Of a stretch of 36,204 bases of DNA, positions 1 through 8,744 are shown piece by piece. This stretch comes from an uncultured Planctomyces sp. GTDB taxonomy: Bacteria; Planctomycetota; Planctomycetia; Planctomycetales; Planctomycetaceae. The stretch lies in assembly GCA_937904325.1 (NCBI GenBank), contig CALGTK010000431.1, positions 1-36,204 on the forward strand, in the 5' to 3' direction. The stretch's first letter is position 1. Each line of letters starts with the position of its first letter. Made by a program: the position numbers and the translations under genes. The notes beneath the pieces were generated by a model. That model had not been told where the DNA came from. It searched no databases and saw only the letters and a program-made list of their open reading frames with translations.

Positions 1-1055
1 CTGTGCCCGCTAATAGCAACCACTTTCGCCGCTTCTCCTAGCTCGCGTCTGAGATCAATCTCCAGGGCGATCCTGGAGAGCCCTTCGCAAAGAGCCTTTG
101 AGTCACCCGCCTTTACGATGAGCCCAGTCTCTCCGTCCTTCACAATTTCTGGAATACCACCTTCATCGCTCACAACTGCGGGGAGGCCGGTCGCCATCGC
201 CTCGATCAGTGCTATCCCCAGCCCTTCGTCGATCGACGGAAAGACAAACACATCCATCGCAGCCAGAACCTCACCGACATCAGATCGGCTACCGGCCCAG
301 ATGATGCCCGGAACGTCTTTTGCTTCGGCATGCAACTTTTGCCGACTCGGTCCATCGCCAACCACGACTAACTTCGCACGAATGTCACGATGACGTTCAG
401 AGAATTTCCGCCAGGCACGAATCAGAACCTCGTGCCCTTTCTCAGGACGTAGAGTTCCGACTGTTCCAACTAAGATCTCATCAGCAGCAACTCCAAGGCT
501 CTCACGAACCGTCGAACGCGTCTCCGTTCGACCACCGATTTCCGCCAGATCAATGCAGTTATGAATCACATGGAAGCGTTCATCGGGAAGTCGAATTGAC
601 GACTGAGCAACCCGCTTCACACTGCACGAGCAACACACAACGCCATCTGCTTGACTGCACACAAGCCGGTCTAGAAGGCGATGGTGCCAGCGTTTCCAAC
701 GATTGTGGCCATGCTCTTCGATGATCACCGGACCGACGCCAGCAATTTTTGATGCTGCCGTCGTGTGAAGGTTCGTCAAAAACTGCCCACCATGAACAAT
801 CGACGGCCTTGTTTTTCTCAGCCAGGAAGCAAGTCGCAACGTCGTTTTTACACTATGCAACTTGCCTGAAACATTCAGTACATCAACCGGGATGCCGAGC
901 TCACGGACAGCGGGCACAAGATCGCCGTCGCCTCTGAAAAGACAAACACGGCATGGCACGTTCTGCTCAGCGAGCTCTTTAAGAACGGTATATCGCAACC
1001 GTTCAGCACCACCACGTCGTAAGGCACTATGAACAAAGGCAATTTCTCCACTCAT
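1..1055 (-). CDS. GT4-family glycosyltransferase, C-terminus cut by window edge
   Basis: I translated this frame by hand; it stays open to the left edge, giving 351 visible codons. The N-terminus begins MSGEIAFVHSALRRGGAERL, with the Gly-rich donor-side loop usual for GT-B enzymes. The C-terminal half has the nucleotide-sugar motif FPSIDEGLGIALIEAMATG, whose E-x7-E pattern marks the GT4 family, followed by an IPEIV-DGETGLIV segment. GT4 enzymes transfer a sugar from a nucleotide-sugar donor, retaining anomeric configuration, usually on the cytoplasmic side of the membrane. The ATG overlaps the stop of the upstream glycosyltransferase by 4 bp (ATGA), so translation is probably coupled. It is the last visible member of a four-gene operon and probably adds one sugar to an exopolysaccharide repeat unit. 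Donor and acceptor cannot be read from sequence. Confidence 0.9.
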   Translation of the reverse strand, partial: MSGEIAFVHSALRRGGAERLRYTVLKELAEQNVPCRVCLFRGDGDLVPAVRELGIPVDVLNVSGKLHSVKTTLRLASWLRKTRPSIVHGGQFLTNLHTTAASKIAGVGPVIIEEHGHNRWKRWHHRLLDRLVCSQADGVVCCSCSVKRVAQSSIRLPDERFHVIHNCIDLAEIGGRTETRSTVRESLGVAADEILVGTVGTLRPEKGHEVLIRAWRKFSERHRDIRAKLVVVGDGPSRQKLHAEAKDVPGIIWAGSRSDVGEVLAAMDVFVFPSIDEGLGIALIEAMATGLPAVVSDEGGIPEIVKDGETGLIVKAGDSKALCEGLSRIALEIDLRRELGEAAKVVAISGH

Positions 1056-2275
1056 GCGGCTGCCCTCGTTTCTGCCGGGGAGTTGCCAGTCATCTCACCA
1101 TAAATACGAAGATAGTCATTCGCGCCGTCGACGAGCCCAAAGTTCTGTTCAGCCACATTACGACAGCGTTCCCCTAACTCAGGATCCTGAAGCAACTTCA
1201 CAAGCCGCTCAACAGCAGCCTGCCATGAGCTTTCGTCGTCTTGCCGGATGACCACGCCAACGCGGTTGCTTTGCAGAATCTCTGACACGTCTCCGACACC
1301 ATCCGTCGCAACAACCGGCAAGCCACATGCTAGATACTCGCCAAGTTTCGTCGGACAGGACGCCACTTTCGCTTCTGTTGGTTTTACGAAACACAGCCCA
1401 ACATCAGCGGCAGACAACTCGGCTGGAACAGCTTCTGGCGAAACTCTGGAAATCTCCAAACACGTGGTTGGCAAGCCTGCATTTTCAGCAGCGGCAACCA
1501 CCTGGTCACGATTGCTGCCAGTCAAAATCCGGAACGACGCGTCAGGCCACGTCGACTTCAACATTGCAGCGAACCGAAACATTTCTTCTGCCAGGTAGCC
1601 GAGCCCCAACGTGCCGGCAGATACTACGTTGAGAGTCCGCGTACTTGATGCAACGCTGCCCGAGCCTTCCACATCCTCATGTTGCCTCTTGAATCGTTCG
1701 AGGTCTACACAGGTCGGAATCACATCGATTGGTACGCTCACTCCAGTTTCGACAAGATGGCGTTTACCGGCATATGTCAACGAAACAATGTGGGCGGCGT
1801 CACGAAACAGTTTTTGTTCCAGACCGTGAGCCACTTTGAACATCCATGGATGCCGGATCGTGCCTTTGTCGCGTTTTTCGAGCGACCACAATCCTCGCAT
1901 ATCGTAGAGAAAGCGAACGCTGTCACTCTTGAGTTTCCTGCCGAGCGTCCCTGCCAGAAAACTTCGACAATGGACGATATCAACAGCTTCGCGAGCAACA
2001 ATGCGTCGAGCACATGCCAGAGCGCTACTCCGGTCAAACCAGAAACCGATACTTCTCAAACGTTTCCAGGCCTTGATCGGGTACCAGCGAATTCCAGCCG
2101 CGAACAACTCTTCCGATGCCTTGGCAAAGTCGATCGCATCGTCTCGCTCGAACGTAATCAAGTGACACGAACGCAGCGAGTGCTGCATCTGCTCCAGGTA
2201 ACGAACGACCTGCGACACAATGAGCGGATCGGAAATACTCGCCGACGCGATATACAACACGGAAGGAGCCGTCAC
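1052..2275 (-). CDS. GT4-type glycosyltransferase
   Basis: This encodes 407 residues from a GTG start. That start overlaps the previous gene's TGA by 4 bp (GTGA), which supports it and suggests translational coupling. The fold looks GT-B: an N-terminal acceptor half of about 190 residues, then a C-terminal donor half with VVSAGTLGLGYLAEEM and an active-site stretch near residues 290-335 (VKPTEAKVASCPTKLGEYLA, then CGLPVVATDGVGDVSEIL). The Lys-Leu-Gly-Glu-Tyr core is a common variant of the GT4 E-x7-E region. It has no signal peptide or obvious membrane span, so it is probably a cytoplasmic or peripheral membrane enzyme acting on a lipid-linked sugar. Its neighbours on both sides are glycosyltransferases, so it most likely adds one residue of the same repeat unit. 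The sugar specificity is unknown. Confidence 0.88.
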   Translation of the reverse strand: MTAPSVLYIASASISDPLIVSQVVRYLEQMQHSLRSCHLITFERDDAIDFAKASEELFAAGIRWYPIKAWKRLRSIGFWFDRSSALACARRIVAREAVDIVHCRSFLAGTLGRKLKSDSVRFLYDMRGLWSLEKRDKGTIRHPWMFKVAHGLEQKLFRDAAHIVSLTYAGKRHLVETGVSVPIDVIPTCVDLERFKRQHEDVEGSGSVASSTRTLNVVSAGTLGLGYLAEEMFRFAAMLKSTWPDASFRILTGSNRDQVVAAAENAGLPTTCLEISRVSPEAVPAELSAADVGLCFVKPTEAKVASCPTKLGEYLACGLPVVATDGVGDVSEILQSNRVGVVIRQDDESSWQAAVERLVKLLQDPELGERCRNVAEQNFGLVDGANDYLRIYGEMTGNSPAETRAAA

Positions 2276-3396
2276 GCTACAGACCTCCCTGCTCTGCCGG
2301 CGGCTTTAGACGGTGCAACCCTGAATTCGTCGACAGTCTCGCGGATTGCAGCCTCGAGTTTTGGCCCGATGACATTAATGGCAAATCGTTGCTCGACGTC
2401 GCGACGTGCAGCGGCGGCTATCGTGTTTCGGAGTTCCGGTCGCTCGATCAAAGTTGACAAACAGTCGACCCATTCATCCTGAGTTGTCGCGAGGAATCCA
2501 GTACGCCCATGTTCGACAAGCTCAAGGTTGTAACCGATTGCCGTGCCGACTCCTGGCACGCCAGCAGCCATGTACTGTCGAAGCTTGCAGCCACTCTTGC
2601 CTTTGCTCCACTCTTCGAGCGGCAGCGGCATGATACCGATATCCAGATCGTGAAACTGCTGAACTTCCTGATCGAAATTCCAGTCGACGAGCTCTGCCCG
2701 AACTCCTTCCGACTCGAACTTTCCGCCGATCACCCGCAAAACGACATTCGGAAATCGATCACAAACAGTTCGCAATGCTTCCTCAATCAACGTCAGATAC
2801 TTTGCGGTCGACGAACTACCGACCCATCCAATGACGGTTTTTGACCCATTCGCATGCGGCGTTCGCGGAACCAACCGTTCCGTATTTTCAGCTTCAGGAA
2901 CAACTGTCACCGCAGAATTGAACTCTCGCGCAAAGTCCGCGAGAAATTCGTTTGGCACAACAACTCTGCTGGCAAGAGCTGCCACCTGACCAACTCGGCG
3001 AGTCGATTTGAGATAGTCGAGAAATGGATGACTGACGCTCTTTTTGTGTATGTGAATGGCATCGTCAAAATCGAAAATCACAGGAACATTACCCGTTCGC
3101 AGTAACTGTTCGATTATCGGCGGCCCGTATGGAAACGCTCCTTTAAGGACGTAAACAAGATCGTACTTCCGAGCCCTCAACAGAGCTGAAACCCGACGCG
3201 CAAAACCACCGGCAAGCATCCGGCTTTTATCGAGATACATACCCGCCGAACGCGCTGCTGCGTAGTCACTCTCGCGAATCAGTGGTTCGACATCACATTC
3301 GACACCGGCTTCCTCAAGCCACGGTACGAGCTGATAAACCCGATATCGCGGGCTTGGAGCCTGACGCGGGTACTGAACAAGAAAAAGAACTCTCAT
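2272..3396 (-). CDS. GT4-type glycosyltransferase
   Basis: I place the start at the ATG at 3396, giving 374 residues beginning MRVLFLVQYPRQAPSPRYRV. A 19-residue upstream extension would need a TTG start and would overlap the previous gene, so it is less likely. The N-terminal beta-strand and Ser/Pro-Arg loop are typical of GT-B enzymes that bind undecaprenyl-linked acceptors. The C-terminal half contains VIGWVGSSSTAKYL, then GIMPLPLEEWSKGKSGCKLR and QYMAAGVPGVGTAIGYNLEL, with ELVEHGRTGFLA after it. The classical second Glu of the E-x7-E motif is replaced by the K-L-R-Q-Y-M-A-A-G form seen in many planctomycete and cyanobacterial relatives. The gene lies 46 bp downstream of one glycosyltransferase and overlaps the next by 4 bp, so all are probably one transcript. 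Substrate unknown. Confidence 0.87.
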   Translation of the reverse strand: MRVLFLVQYPRQAPSPRYRVYQLVPWLEEAGVECDVEPLIRESDYAAARSAGMYLDKSRMLAGGFARRVSALLRARKYDLVYVLKGAFPYGPPIIEQLLRTGNVPVIFDFDDAIHIHKKSVSHPFLDYLKSTRRVGQVAALASRVVVPNEFLADFAREFNSAVTVVPEAENTERLVPRTPHANGSKTVIGWVGSSSTAKYLTLIEEALRTVCDRFPNVVLRVIGGKFESEGVRAELVDWNFDQEVQQFHDLDIGIMPLPLEEWSKGKSGCKLRQYMAAGVPGVGTAIGYNLELVEHGRTGFLATTQDEWVDCLSTLIERPELRNTIAAAARRDVEQRFAINVIGPKLEAAIRETVDEFRVAPSKAAGRAGRSVA

Positions 3397-3442
3397 AAGA
3401 AACTGACCGCTCTGAATGAATTCAACATAAATTGCAGAAATC

Positions 3443-4681
3443 TCAAGCCGCAACAGCCGACTGCTGTACCCCTAACAGCCTGTCGTAAACATCAAGAGTC
3501 GCATCGATGACCAGCCGCTCGTCAAACAACGTCTGAACTCGCGATCGACCGGCTCGACCAAACTTCCGCATCAACAGCCAGTCGCTCGTCAACTCGGTTA
3601 CTGCATCTGCAAGCGCTCTGGAATCCTTCGCCGGAACGCGCAAACCGTTCTCGCGGTCAACGACGACTTCACGACAACCCGGCACATCAGTCGCAATAAT
3701 CGGCAGGCCGCACGCTCCCGCCTCCAGGAGAGCCCGTGGCGTCCCTTCCCGATAAGAAGGCAGAACAACAAGATGCGACTGCTCAAGCACAGTTCGCACG
3801 TCAGCAACGTGCCCATGAAATTCGAGGCCGGAAATAGATCGCCAAGCGTCCAATGTGGCCTGCGGCACGGCCGAACGATTCCCGGAATCCACTTCGCCAC
3901 ACACAACGAACCGAATTCGACGAGTTGTCTGTGACAGCACGGTTCGAGCAGCCTCGACAAACTCGTATATCCCTTTTTCCCTGATCAACCGCCCAACGAA
4001 AGTGACCACCAATTCGTCGGGTGCGACCATCGATTCTGTAACCGTCTGAAACCTGCTGAGATCAACACCGGACCCGCGCGTCGAAACCGCCTGATCGCGC
4101 ACGCTCTGATTTGAAGCGGCGATAACCGAGAGATCGTCTTCGTTCTGAAACATCGGGCAAACGTCATTTCCGGACAAAGCCCATGAGTACCATTTCAACG
4201 CTGCTTCACGAGCCACACCACGAACACCGGCCTTTGACTGAGACAGCACAAAGTAGGGCAATCCGGTGACGGAATTCACAATGGCTGGAATCTTCCGCAC
4301 CCGAGCGACCGCCGTTCCATACAACACAGGCTTCACCGTGAAGTGGTGCACTAAATCCGGCCCAATCCGGCGGTATATGTAATCCAGAGACCTCATCGCG
4401 TTGAGTTCAGACAAAGGATTAATACTGCGACGAGTCAGGCCCCAGTCATGCCATGTAACGCCAGCAGAACGAATTTCATTGTCGCAGCCATCGGACGTTC
4501 CAACCGCATGAACGTCATACCCACGATCGATCAACGCCGTGGCAAGATTCATTCTGAAATTCAAAATATTCCAGCCGGTATTCGAGACCAGGACGACACG
4601 CTGACGCACTTTGCTGTGACTCCATTCACGACCGGCCCGGTTTCTTATGGTATGAACCGGCGCATCGTGCAACTCGGCCAT
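3443..4681 (-). CDS. GT4-family glycosyltransferase (PglA/CapM-like)
   Basis: This encodes 412 residues. The ATG is preceded by AAAGGAG, a good ribosome binding site with short spacing. After about 25 residues of polar leader comes VVLVSNTGWNILNFRMNLAT, the start typical of PglA/CapM/WbuB-like GT4 enzymes, which commonly add HexNAc-type sugars to lipid carriers. The donor half has VTFVGRLIREKGIYEFVEAA, followed by LPSYREGTPRALLEAGACGL with a complete E-x7-E motif. The sequence then continues PIIATDVPGCREVV, and the end contains DERLVIDATLDVYDRLL. It is the first gene of the leftward operon, so its promoter should lie in the 4682-5171 region shared with the divergent export genes. It may act early in repeat-unit assembly; that is an inference from position and family. 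Confidence 0.9.
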   Translation of the reverse strand: MAELHDAPVHTIRNRAGREWSHSKVRQRVVLVSNTGWNILNFRMNLATALIDRGYDVHAVGTSDGCDNEIRSAGVTWHDWGLTRRSINPLSELNAMRSLDYIYRRIGPDLVHHFTVKPVLYGTAVARVRKIPAIVNSVTGLPYFVLSQSKAGVRGVAREAALKWYSWALSGNDVCPMFQNEDDLSVIAASNQSVRDQAVSTRGSGVDLSRFQTVTESMVAPDELVVTFVGRLIREKGIYEFVEAARTVLSQTTRRIRFVVCGEVDSGNRSAVPQATLDAWRSISGLEFHGHVADVRTVLEQSHLVVLPSYREGTPRALLEAGACGLPIIATDVPGCREVVVDRENGLRVPAKDSRALADAVTELTSDWLLMRKFGRAGRSRVQTLFDERLVIDATLDVYDRLLGVQQSAVAA

Positions 4682-5195
4682 CCGCTCCTTTACCGGTCAC
4701 GACAAACGACGAACCGACAACATATCCAGTGGAGCGATTGAACTCGAATTCAGCGAAACGAGTCAAGATCGGTAACTTTAGAAATGACGTCGCCGAGCTA
4801 ACGCGAACAACTCTTCGACAATCGCAAAAAATCATATAGCTTTAATTTCGCAAAGTAATTATCCAGTACGCACTAAACGTGATCAGCACACCATGACCAA
4901 TTCCAGTTCTCGCCATTTGAAATAGCATCTGCTGATCTCATCAATTTCACTGCTTATGAGTGATCTCCCATTTCTCGTTGGTTCAAAGCAGCTCATCCAA
5001 CTTCGAACATCGCGTGTCGAACGAAAATCGGCATTCGCCCGCTTCAACTCACCAATCACTCCGCGTCGCAACTTCCCGAACCGTCGTCAACCAATTCGCT
5101 GGAAAATCGCAGCCACCAACGCCTGCTTATTTCTTTTAAAAGTTGACTGCACGCACCACATCAAGTTGCCCATGCACACATCCCCAAGCATCACA
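4682..5195. promoter_or_regulatory. Divergent intergenic region of the polysaccharide locus
   Basis: This stretch of about 500 bp separates the leftward glycosyltransferase operon from the rightward export operon, so promoters for both should lie here. The most AT-rich part, about 4822-4862, contains TATATGATT and AATTAAAGC on the minus strand, but I cannot assign -35/-10 boxes with proper spacing. The frame of the export gene stays open upstream to 4956. That extension lacks lipoprotein or signal character and is probably untranslated leader. Confidence 0.35.
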
Positions 5196-6293
5196 ATGAC
5201 AAGACTCCAGATTACATGGACATTCAGACGATCGGTGCTTTCCGCACTCCTGACATTCGTTTTTTCAGGATGCCAAAGTGGGCTGTCGTATCGAGCGGTT
5301 GACCTCCCGACTGAGCTCGCAGCACGTCCAGTATTCAGCGGGCAGCAATTCGACCTCAGCCAATTGGGAAATACTGGCGCAGGAGCTGATCTGATTCAGC
5401 CGCAAGACATTCTGAAAGTTCTGGTCACATCAGGCAACGACGAAGATGAACCCAAAGAATCCGAACTCAGTGTCACTCAAGAAGGCACGATCGATGTCTC
5501 CTATGTTGGCCGGATCCAGGTCGCAGGTTTAACGGAATCGCAAGCGGCTGATGCGGTCCGCAGTGCCTGCGTTCAGCGACAAATCTTCATGCGTCCCTCC
5601 GTCTCTGTCATGTTTGCTAAAAAGCACACGCACCATGTAACAGTCGGAGGTGCCGTCGAAACGCCGGGCAAATACGAAATCCGTGCAAGCGCCAGCACAC
5701 TCGCAACCGCTGTGCTTGCGGCTGGAGGCCTCTCCGAAAAGGCAAGCTCTCAAATCACTGTTCACCAACCCGGTAGTCGTACAGTCGCCTCTGCGGGGAA
5801 CGGCCAAATCCTTCAGACCGGATTTGAGTCATCCACTAAAGCCACATCCCCAAAAATTCTGCAGGTCAATTTACAGTCTCCGGCCACGGCGCAAGCCGCA
5901 TCAAAAGACAGCCTGCCGGACGGAACCGTTATCACTGTCAGAGAGCAACCCGCCCGGTACGTGACCGTGATGGGCCTGACAGGAAACCGGAATATCGAAA
6001 TGCCCTACGACCGCGAGTACCGCATCCTGGATGCACTTGCACAAGCTGGTGGGCCTCGATTTTCTCCGTGGATCGCGAACAAGCTGAAAATCGTGCGACC
6101 ACACCCGCAGACCGGAGAAGCGGTCGCCATTCGTGTGCGGCTCGGTGAAGCTCAAAACAACCGCGAAGCCAACATCCCTCTGGCACCAGGTGATGTCGTC
6201 AACGTTGAAGAAACACCACTGACATTCACCCTCAGCACAATCAGTGCACTGGTCGGAGTCGGACGCAACGCTCTGACTGCTGGCGCATTTTAA
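5196..6293 (+). CDS. Polysaccharide export lipoprotein (Wza/OPX family)
   Basis: From the ATG at 5196 the product is 365 residues with a lipoprotein signal peptide: Arg-rich n-region, hydrophobic core SVLSALLTFVF and lipobox FSGC with Cys at residue 26. An ATG at 5172 would also keep the signal; the open frame back to 4956 would bury it. A polysaccharide-export domain follows (about residues 60-140, with LIQPQDILKV and GTIDVSYVGRIQVAG). Next comes an SLBB domain (VTVGGAVETPGKYEI, about 147-190) and a second near 255-300 (VTVMGLTGNRNIEMPY). OPX proteins form the outer-membrane exit channel for capsule or exopolysaccharide and partner with a Wzc-type protein, which is the next gene 24 bp downstream. 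The C-terminus (STISALVGVGRNALTAGAF) could form the short amphipathic membrane-spanning segment. Length is normal for the family. Confidence 0.92.
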   Translation: MTRLQITWTFRRSVLSALLTFVFSGCQSGLSYRAVDLPTELAARPVFSGQQFDLSQLGNTGAGADLIQPQDILKVLVTSGNDEDEPKESELSVTQEGTIDVSYVGRIQVAGLTESQAADAVRSACVQRQIFMRPSVSVMFAKKHTHHVTVGGAVETPGKYEIRASASTLATAVLAAGGLSEKASSQITVHQPGSRTVASAGNGQILQTGFESSTKATSPKILQVNLQSPATAQAASKDSLPDGTVITVREQPARYVTVMGLTGNRNIEMPYDREYRILDALAQAGGPRFSPWIANKLKIVRPHPQTGEAVAIRVRLGEAQNNREANIPLAPGDVVNVEETPLTFTLSTISALVGVGRNALTAGAF

Positions 6294-6317
6294 TAATCAT
6301 TTACCAGACAACGCTTC

Positions 6318-8621
6318 ATGAGCACACCCACAGCCGAATCGACGATACGAAACTCCGAAATGGAGCACACGTTTCGACAAACGCTGCGATTCCTGCACGC
6401 CATCTGGCGACGGAAGCACATCGTTATCGCCGCCGTTCTGGTCAGTGCAATCTTTGGAGGACTGAAGGTTTCATCAATCGAACCGGAGCCAACAACTTAC
6501 GAATCCAGCGGCTCCGTACTTTTACACCAGATTAATCCCGACCAGCGGGGCAACTCACTGGTCGGCGGCGGTGCACCAGTCGACGCCTTTCGTGAAATTC
6601 TGCTCAGTGGAACTGTCATTGAGGCAGCTATCGCAAAACTTGATAAGACGCCGCCAGAGCTGGATTCAAGTATCCCGAAGGAACAGTGGCCCACACAATT
6701 GCGCAGAATTCTGACTGTCAACGCTGGAAGGAACTCCGCCATTCACCTGCGCTGCGTCTCACTCGCCCCGGAAACGCCGGCGGCGGTGATCAATGCAATG
6801 ATCGCAGCGTCGCAGGAATTCTTAGACCGTACGCAAATCAATATGTCGGTCGCGATGGTCGATTCCCTGGACAAAGAGCGACTTGCTCTTGAAGAAAAAC
6901 TCTTCACCAAAGAACGCGATCTATTTAGCGCTCAACAAGCCATCGGCGGACTGAGCGTAGGTCGCGACGAAACCGACAAACACCCACTCGTTGAACGCAC
7001 GTTGGCACTGAACAAGTCGTATCTTGAAGCACAGTCACGACGCGTCTCCATGCAGGCAGCACTGGCAGCAATCGAAGAGACACTTAAAACCGGAAGCGAC
7101 CTGACACCTCACCTGAAACCTCTGGCAGACTTACTTGGCGATGAGCGTCTCAAATCGATCGGACAATCGACTGACGAAGAAGTCACCACAACGATTCGGC
7201 AGGAAATCGTTGACGCCCAGAGAAAGCTCGCCGAGAGTAGAAGTTTTTACGGCCCCAACCATCCTCGAATGATCAAACTGACGCAGTCACTGCATCAGAA
7301 CCAGCTTTATCTGGCATACGCACAGGCACAGAAGTCGGCGCAGTGGAGCAGCCTGAAAGACCCTGCCATCGCCTCACAGATTCACACCCTCGTTAAAGAC
7401 GCAGTTTCTGTAGAACAGCAACGTGAGAACGCAATCCGGCAGATTTACGACGAGGCTGAAAAGGAAGCCATTCAACTTAACGGCCAACTCGCAGAAATTG
7501 AAATCGCGAGACGCGAAGTCGATTTACTTCGCGAGATGCACACCATGGTACTGACGCGTCTGACTGGAATTAACGTAAATCGTGACGGAGCCAGTATGAA
7601 GCTGTTTGTCATGGATCGCCCCCCCCTGCTCGGTAAAAAAGTCCCACAGGCATCCACAGCAAAGATCTTACCGCTGTTCATATTTGCCGGACTCCTCGCC
7701 GGAATCACCATTGTCTACATCATCGATACACTCGACGATCGATTCCGCTCACCAGAGGAACTCAAACAGCAGCTTGGCCTGGAAGTTCTTGGAGTCATCA
7801 GCAACATCCCAGACCAAAGTGGCGTCGGTATCGACGCTTTGCTTGTACACTCGACTCCCAACGCAGTCGAAAGCGAAGCGTTTCGATCGCTGCGAACGGC
7901 CATCGTTTTTGCTGACGAAGAGCGGCAGCGTTTGGCCATTACCAGTTCGGAGCCTCACGATGGCAAAACTACAGTTCTGGGCAACCTTGCCGTTACCTAT
8001 GCGATGTCAGGAAAACGCACGCTGATTATTGACGCCGATCTGCGAAGCCCCGGCTTGACTCGCATGTTCAATATGCGAGGCCTCAAGGGACTCTCGCGAA
8101 TTCTAAAATCAGCAGATCCAATCGCCGAATCTGCCCCGGAATCAATCCGTGAAACCGGACTGGAATACCTGGACATCCTCCCATGCGGACCAAAGCCTTC
8201 GAACCCGTCTGAGTTACTCAGCTCTCCACGAATGTCAGAACTTGTCGCGTGGGCCGACGACAACTACGACCAGATTCTGATCGACTGCCCACCAATCCTG
8301 GCCGCCAGCGACGCGTCCATCGTTGGACGACTTGTCGACGGTCTTGCTCTCGTCGTGCAACCAAAAAAGAACCGTCGAAAGCTCGTTCTGCGTGCTGCCG
8401 AAGTCCTGAAAACTTCAGGAGTCGATATTGCAGGAGTCATTGCCAATCGAATCGGCGGCTCGCGTGATGGATACGGCTATGGATATGGAAACGGTTATGG
8501 GTACGGCTATGGGTACGGCGATGACGACCATGACGGCAAACCGACCGAAAGTACTGGCTCGGCGTCCCAGAAATCGCGTTCAACAACCAATTCCAATGAA
8601 GCCTCTCGCCGAGCCGCCTGA
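6318..8621 (+). CDS. Wzc-like chain-length determinant and tyrosine autokinase (BY-kinase)
   Basis: The 767-residue product has the full polysaccharide co-polymerase plus BY-kinase layout. A first membrane span lies at about residues 34-51. A long periplasmic Wzz/GNVR region with coiled-coil character follows, and a second span lies at about 450-472 (PLFIFAGLLAGITIVYII). The cytoplasmic kinase has Walker A SSEPHDGKTT (about 541-550), Walker A' TLIIDADLRSPG (about 568) and Walker B QILIDCPP (about 652). The loop is HDGKTT instead of the usual GEGKT. The C-terminus carries a run of alternating Tyr and Gly (about 715-734), the expected autophosphorylation cluster. These proteins set chain length and cycle with the OPX channel through Tyr phosphorylation. 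The gene is 24 bp after the exporter, so the two are almost certainly cotranscribed. Confidence 0.95.
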   Translation: MSTPTAESTIRNSEMEHTFRQTLRFLHAIWRRKHIVIAAVLVSAIFGGLKVSSIEPEPTTYESSGSVLLHQINPDQRGNSLVGGGAPVDAFREILLSGTVIEAAIAKLDKTPPELDSSIPKEQWPTQLRRILTVNAGRNSAIHLRCVSLAPETPAAVINAMIAASQEFLDRTQINMSVAMVDSLDKERLALEEKLFTKERDLFSAQQAIGGLSVGRDETDKHPLVERTLALNKSYLEAQSRRVSMQAALAAIEETLKTGSDLTPHLKPLADLLGDERLKSIGQSTDEEVTTTIRQEIVDAQRKLAESRSFYGPNHPRMIKLTQSLHQNQLYLAYAQAQKSAQWSSLKDPAIASQIHTLVKDAVSVEQQRENAIRQIYDEAEKEAIQLNGQLAEIEIARREVDLLREMHTMVLTRLTGINVNRDGASMKLFVMDRPPLLGKKVPQASTAKILPLFIFAGLLAGITIVYIIDTLDDRFRSPEELKQQLGLEVLGVISNIPDQSGVGIDALLVHSTPNAVESEAFRSLRTAIVFADEERQRLAITSSEPHDGKTTVLGNLAVTYAMSGKRTLIIDADLRSPGLTRMFNMRGLKGLSRILKSADPIAESAPESIRETGLEYLDILPCGPKPSNPSELLSSPRMSELVAWADDNYDQILIDCPPILAASDASIVGRLVDGLALVVQPKKNRRKLVLRAAEVLKTSGVDIAGVIANRIGGSRDGYGYGYGNGYGYGYGYGDDDHDGKPTESTGSASQKSRSTTNSNEASRRAA

Positions 8622-8744
8622 AAAGGCTGAACCCCAGCAAAGCCTGCATTTACGAACTCAAGGTTTTTGGGAATTCCGGCCGCATTCGTTCTGCCACTAT
8701 TTGTCCACTAACGTCGCGTAAGCCCCGGATGCTGGAGCACAGGA

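Noticed and set aside
4956-5195. N-terminal 80-residue extension of the export lipoprotein
   Set aside because: It would place the signal peptide and lipobox internally, which is incompatible with lipoprotein export.
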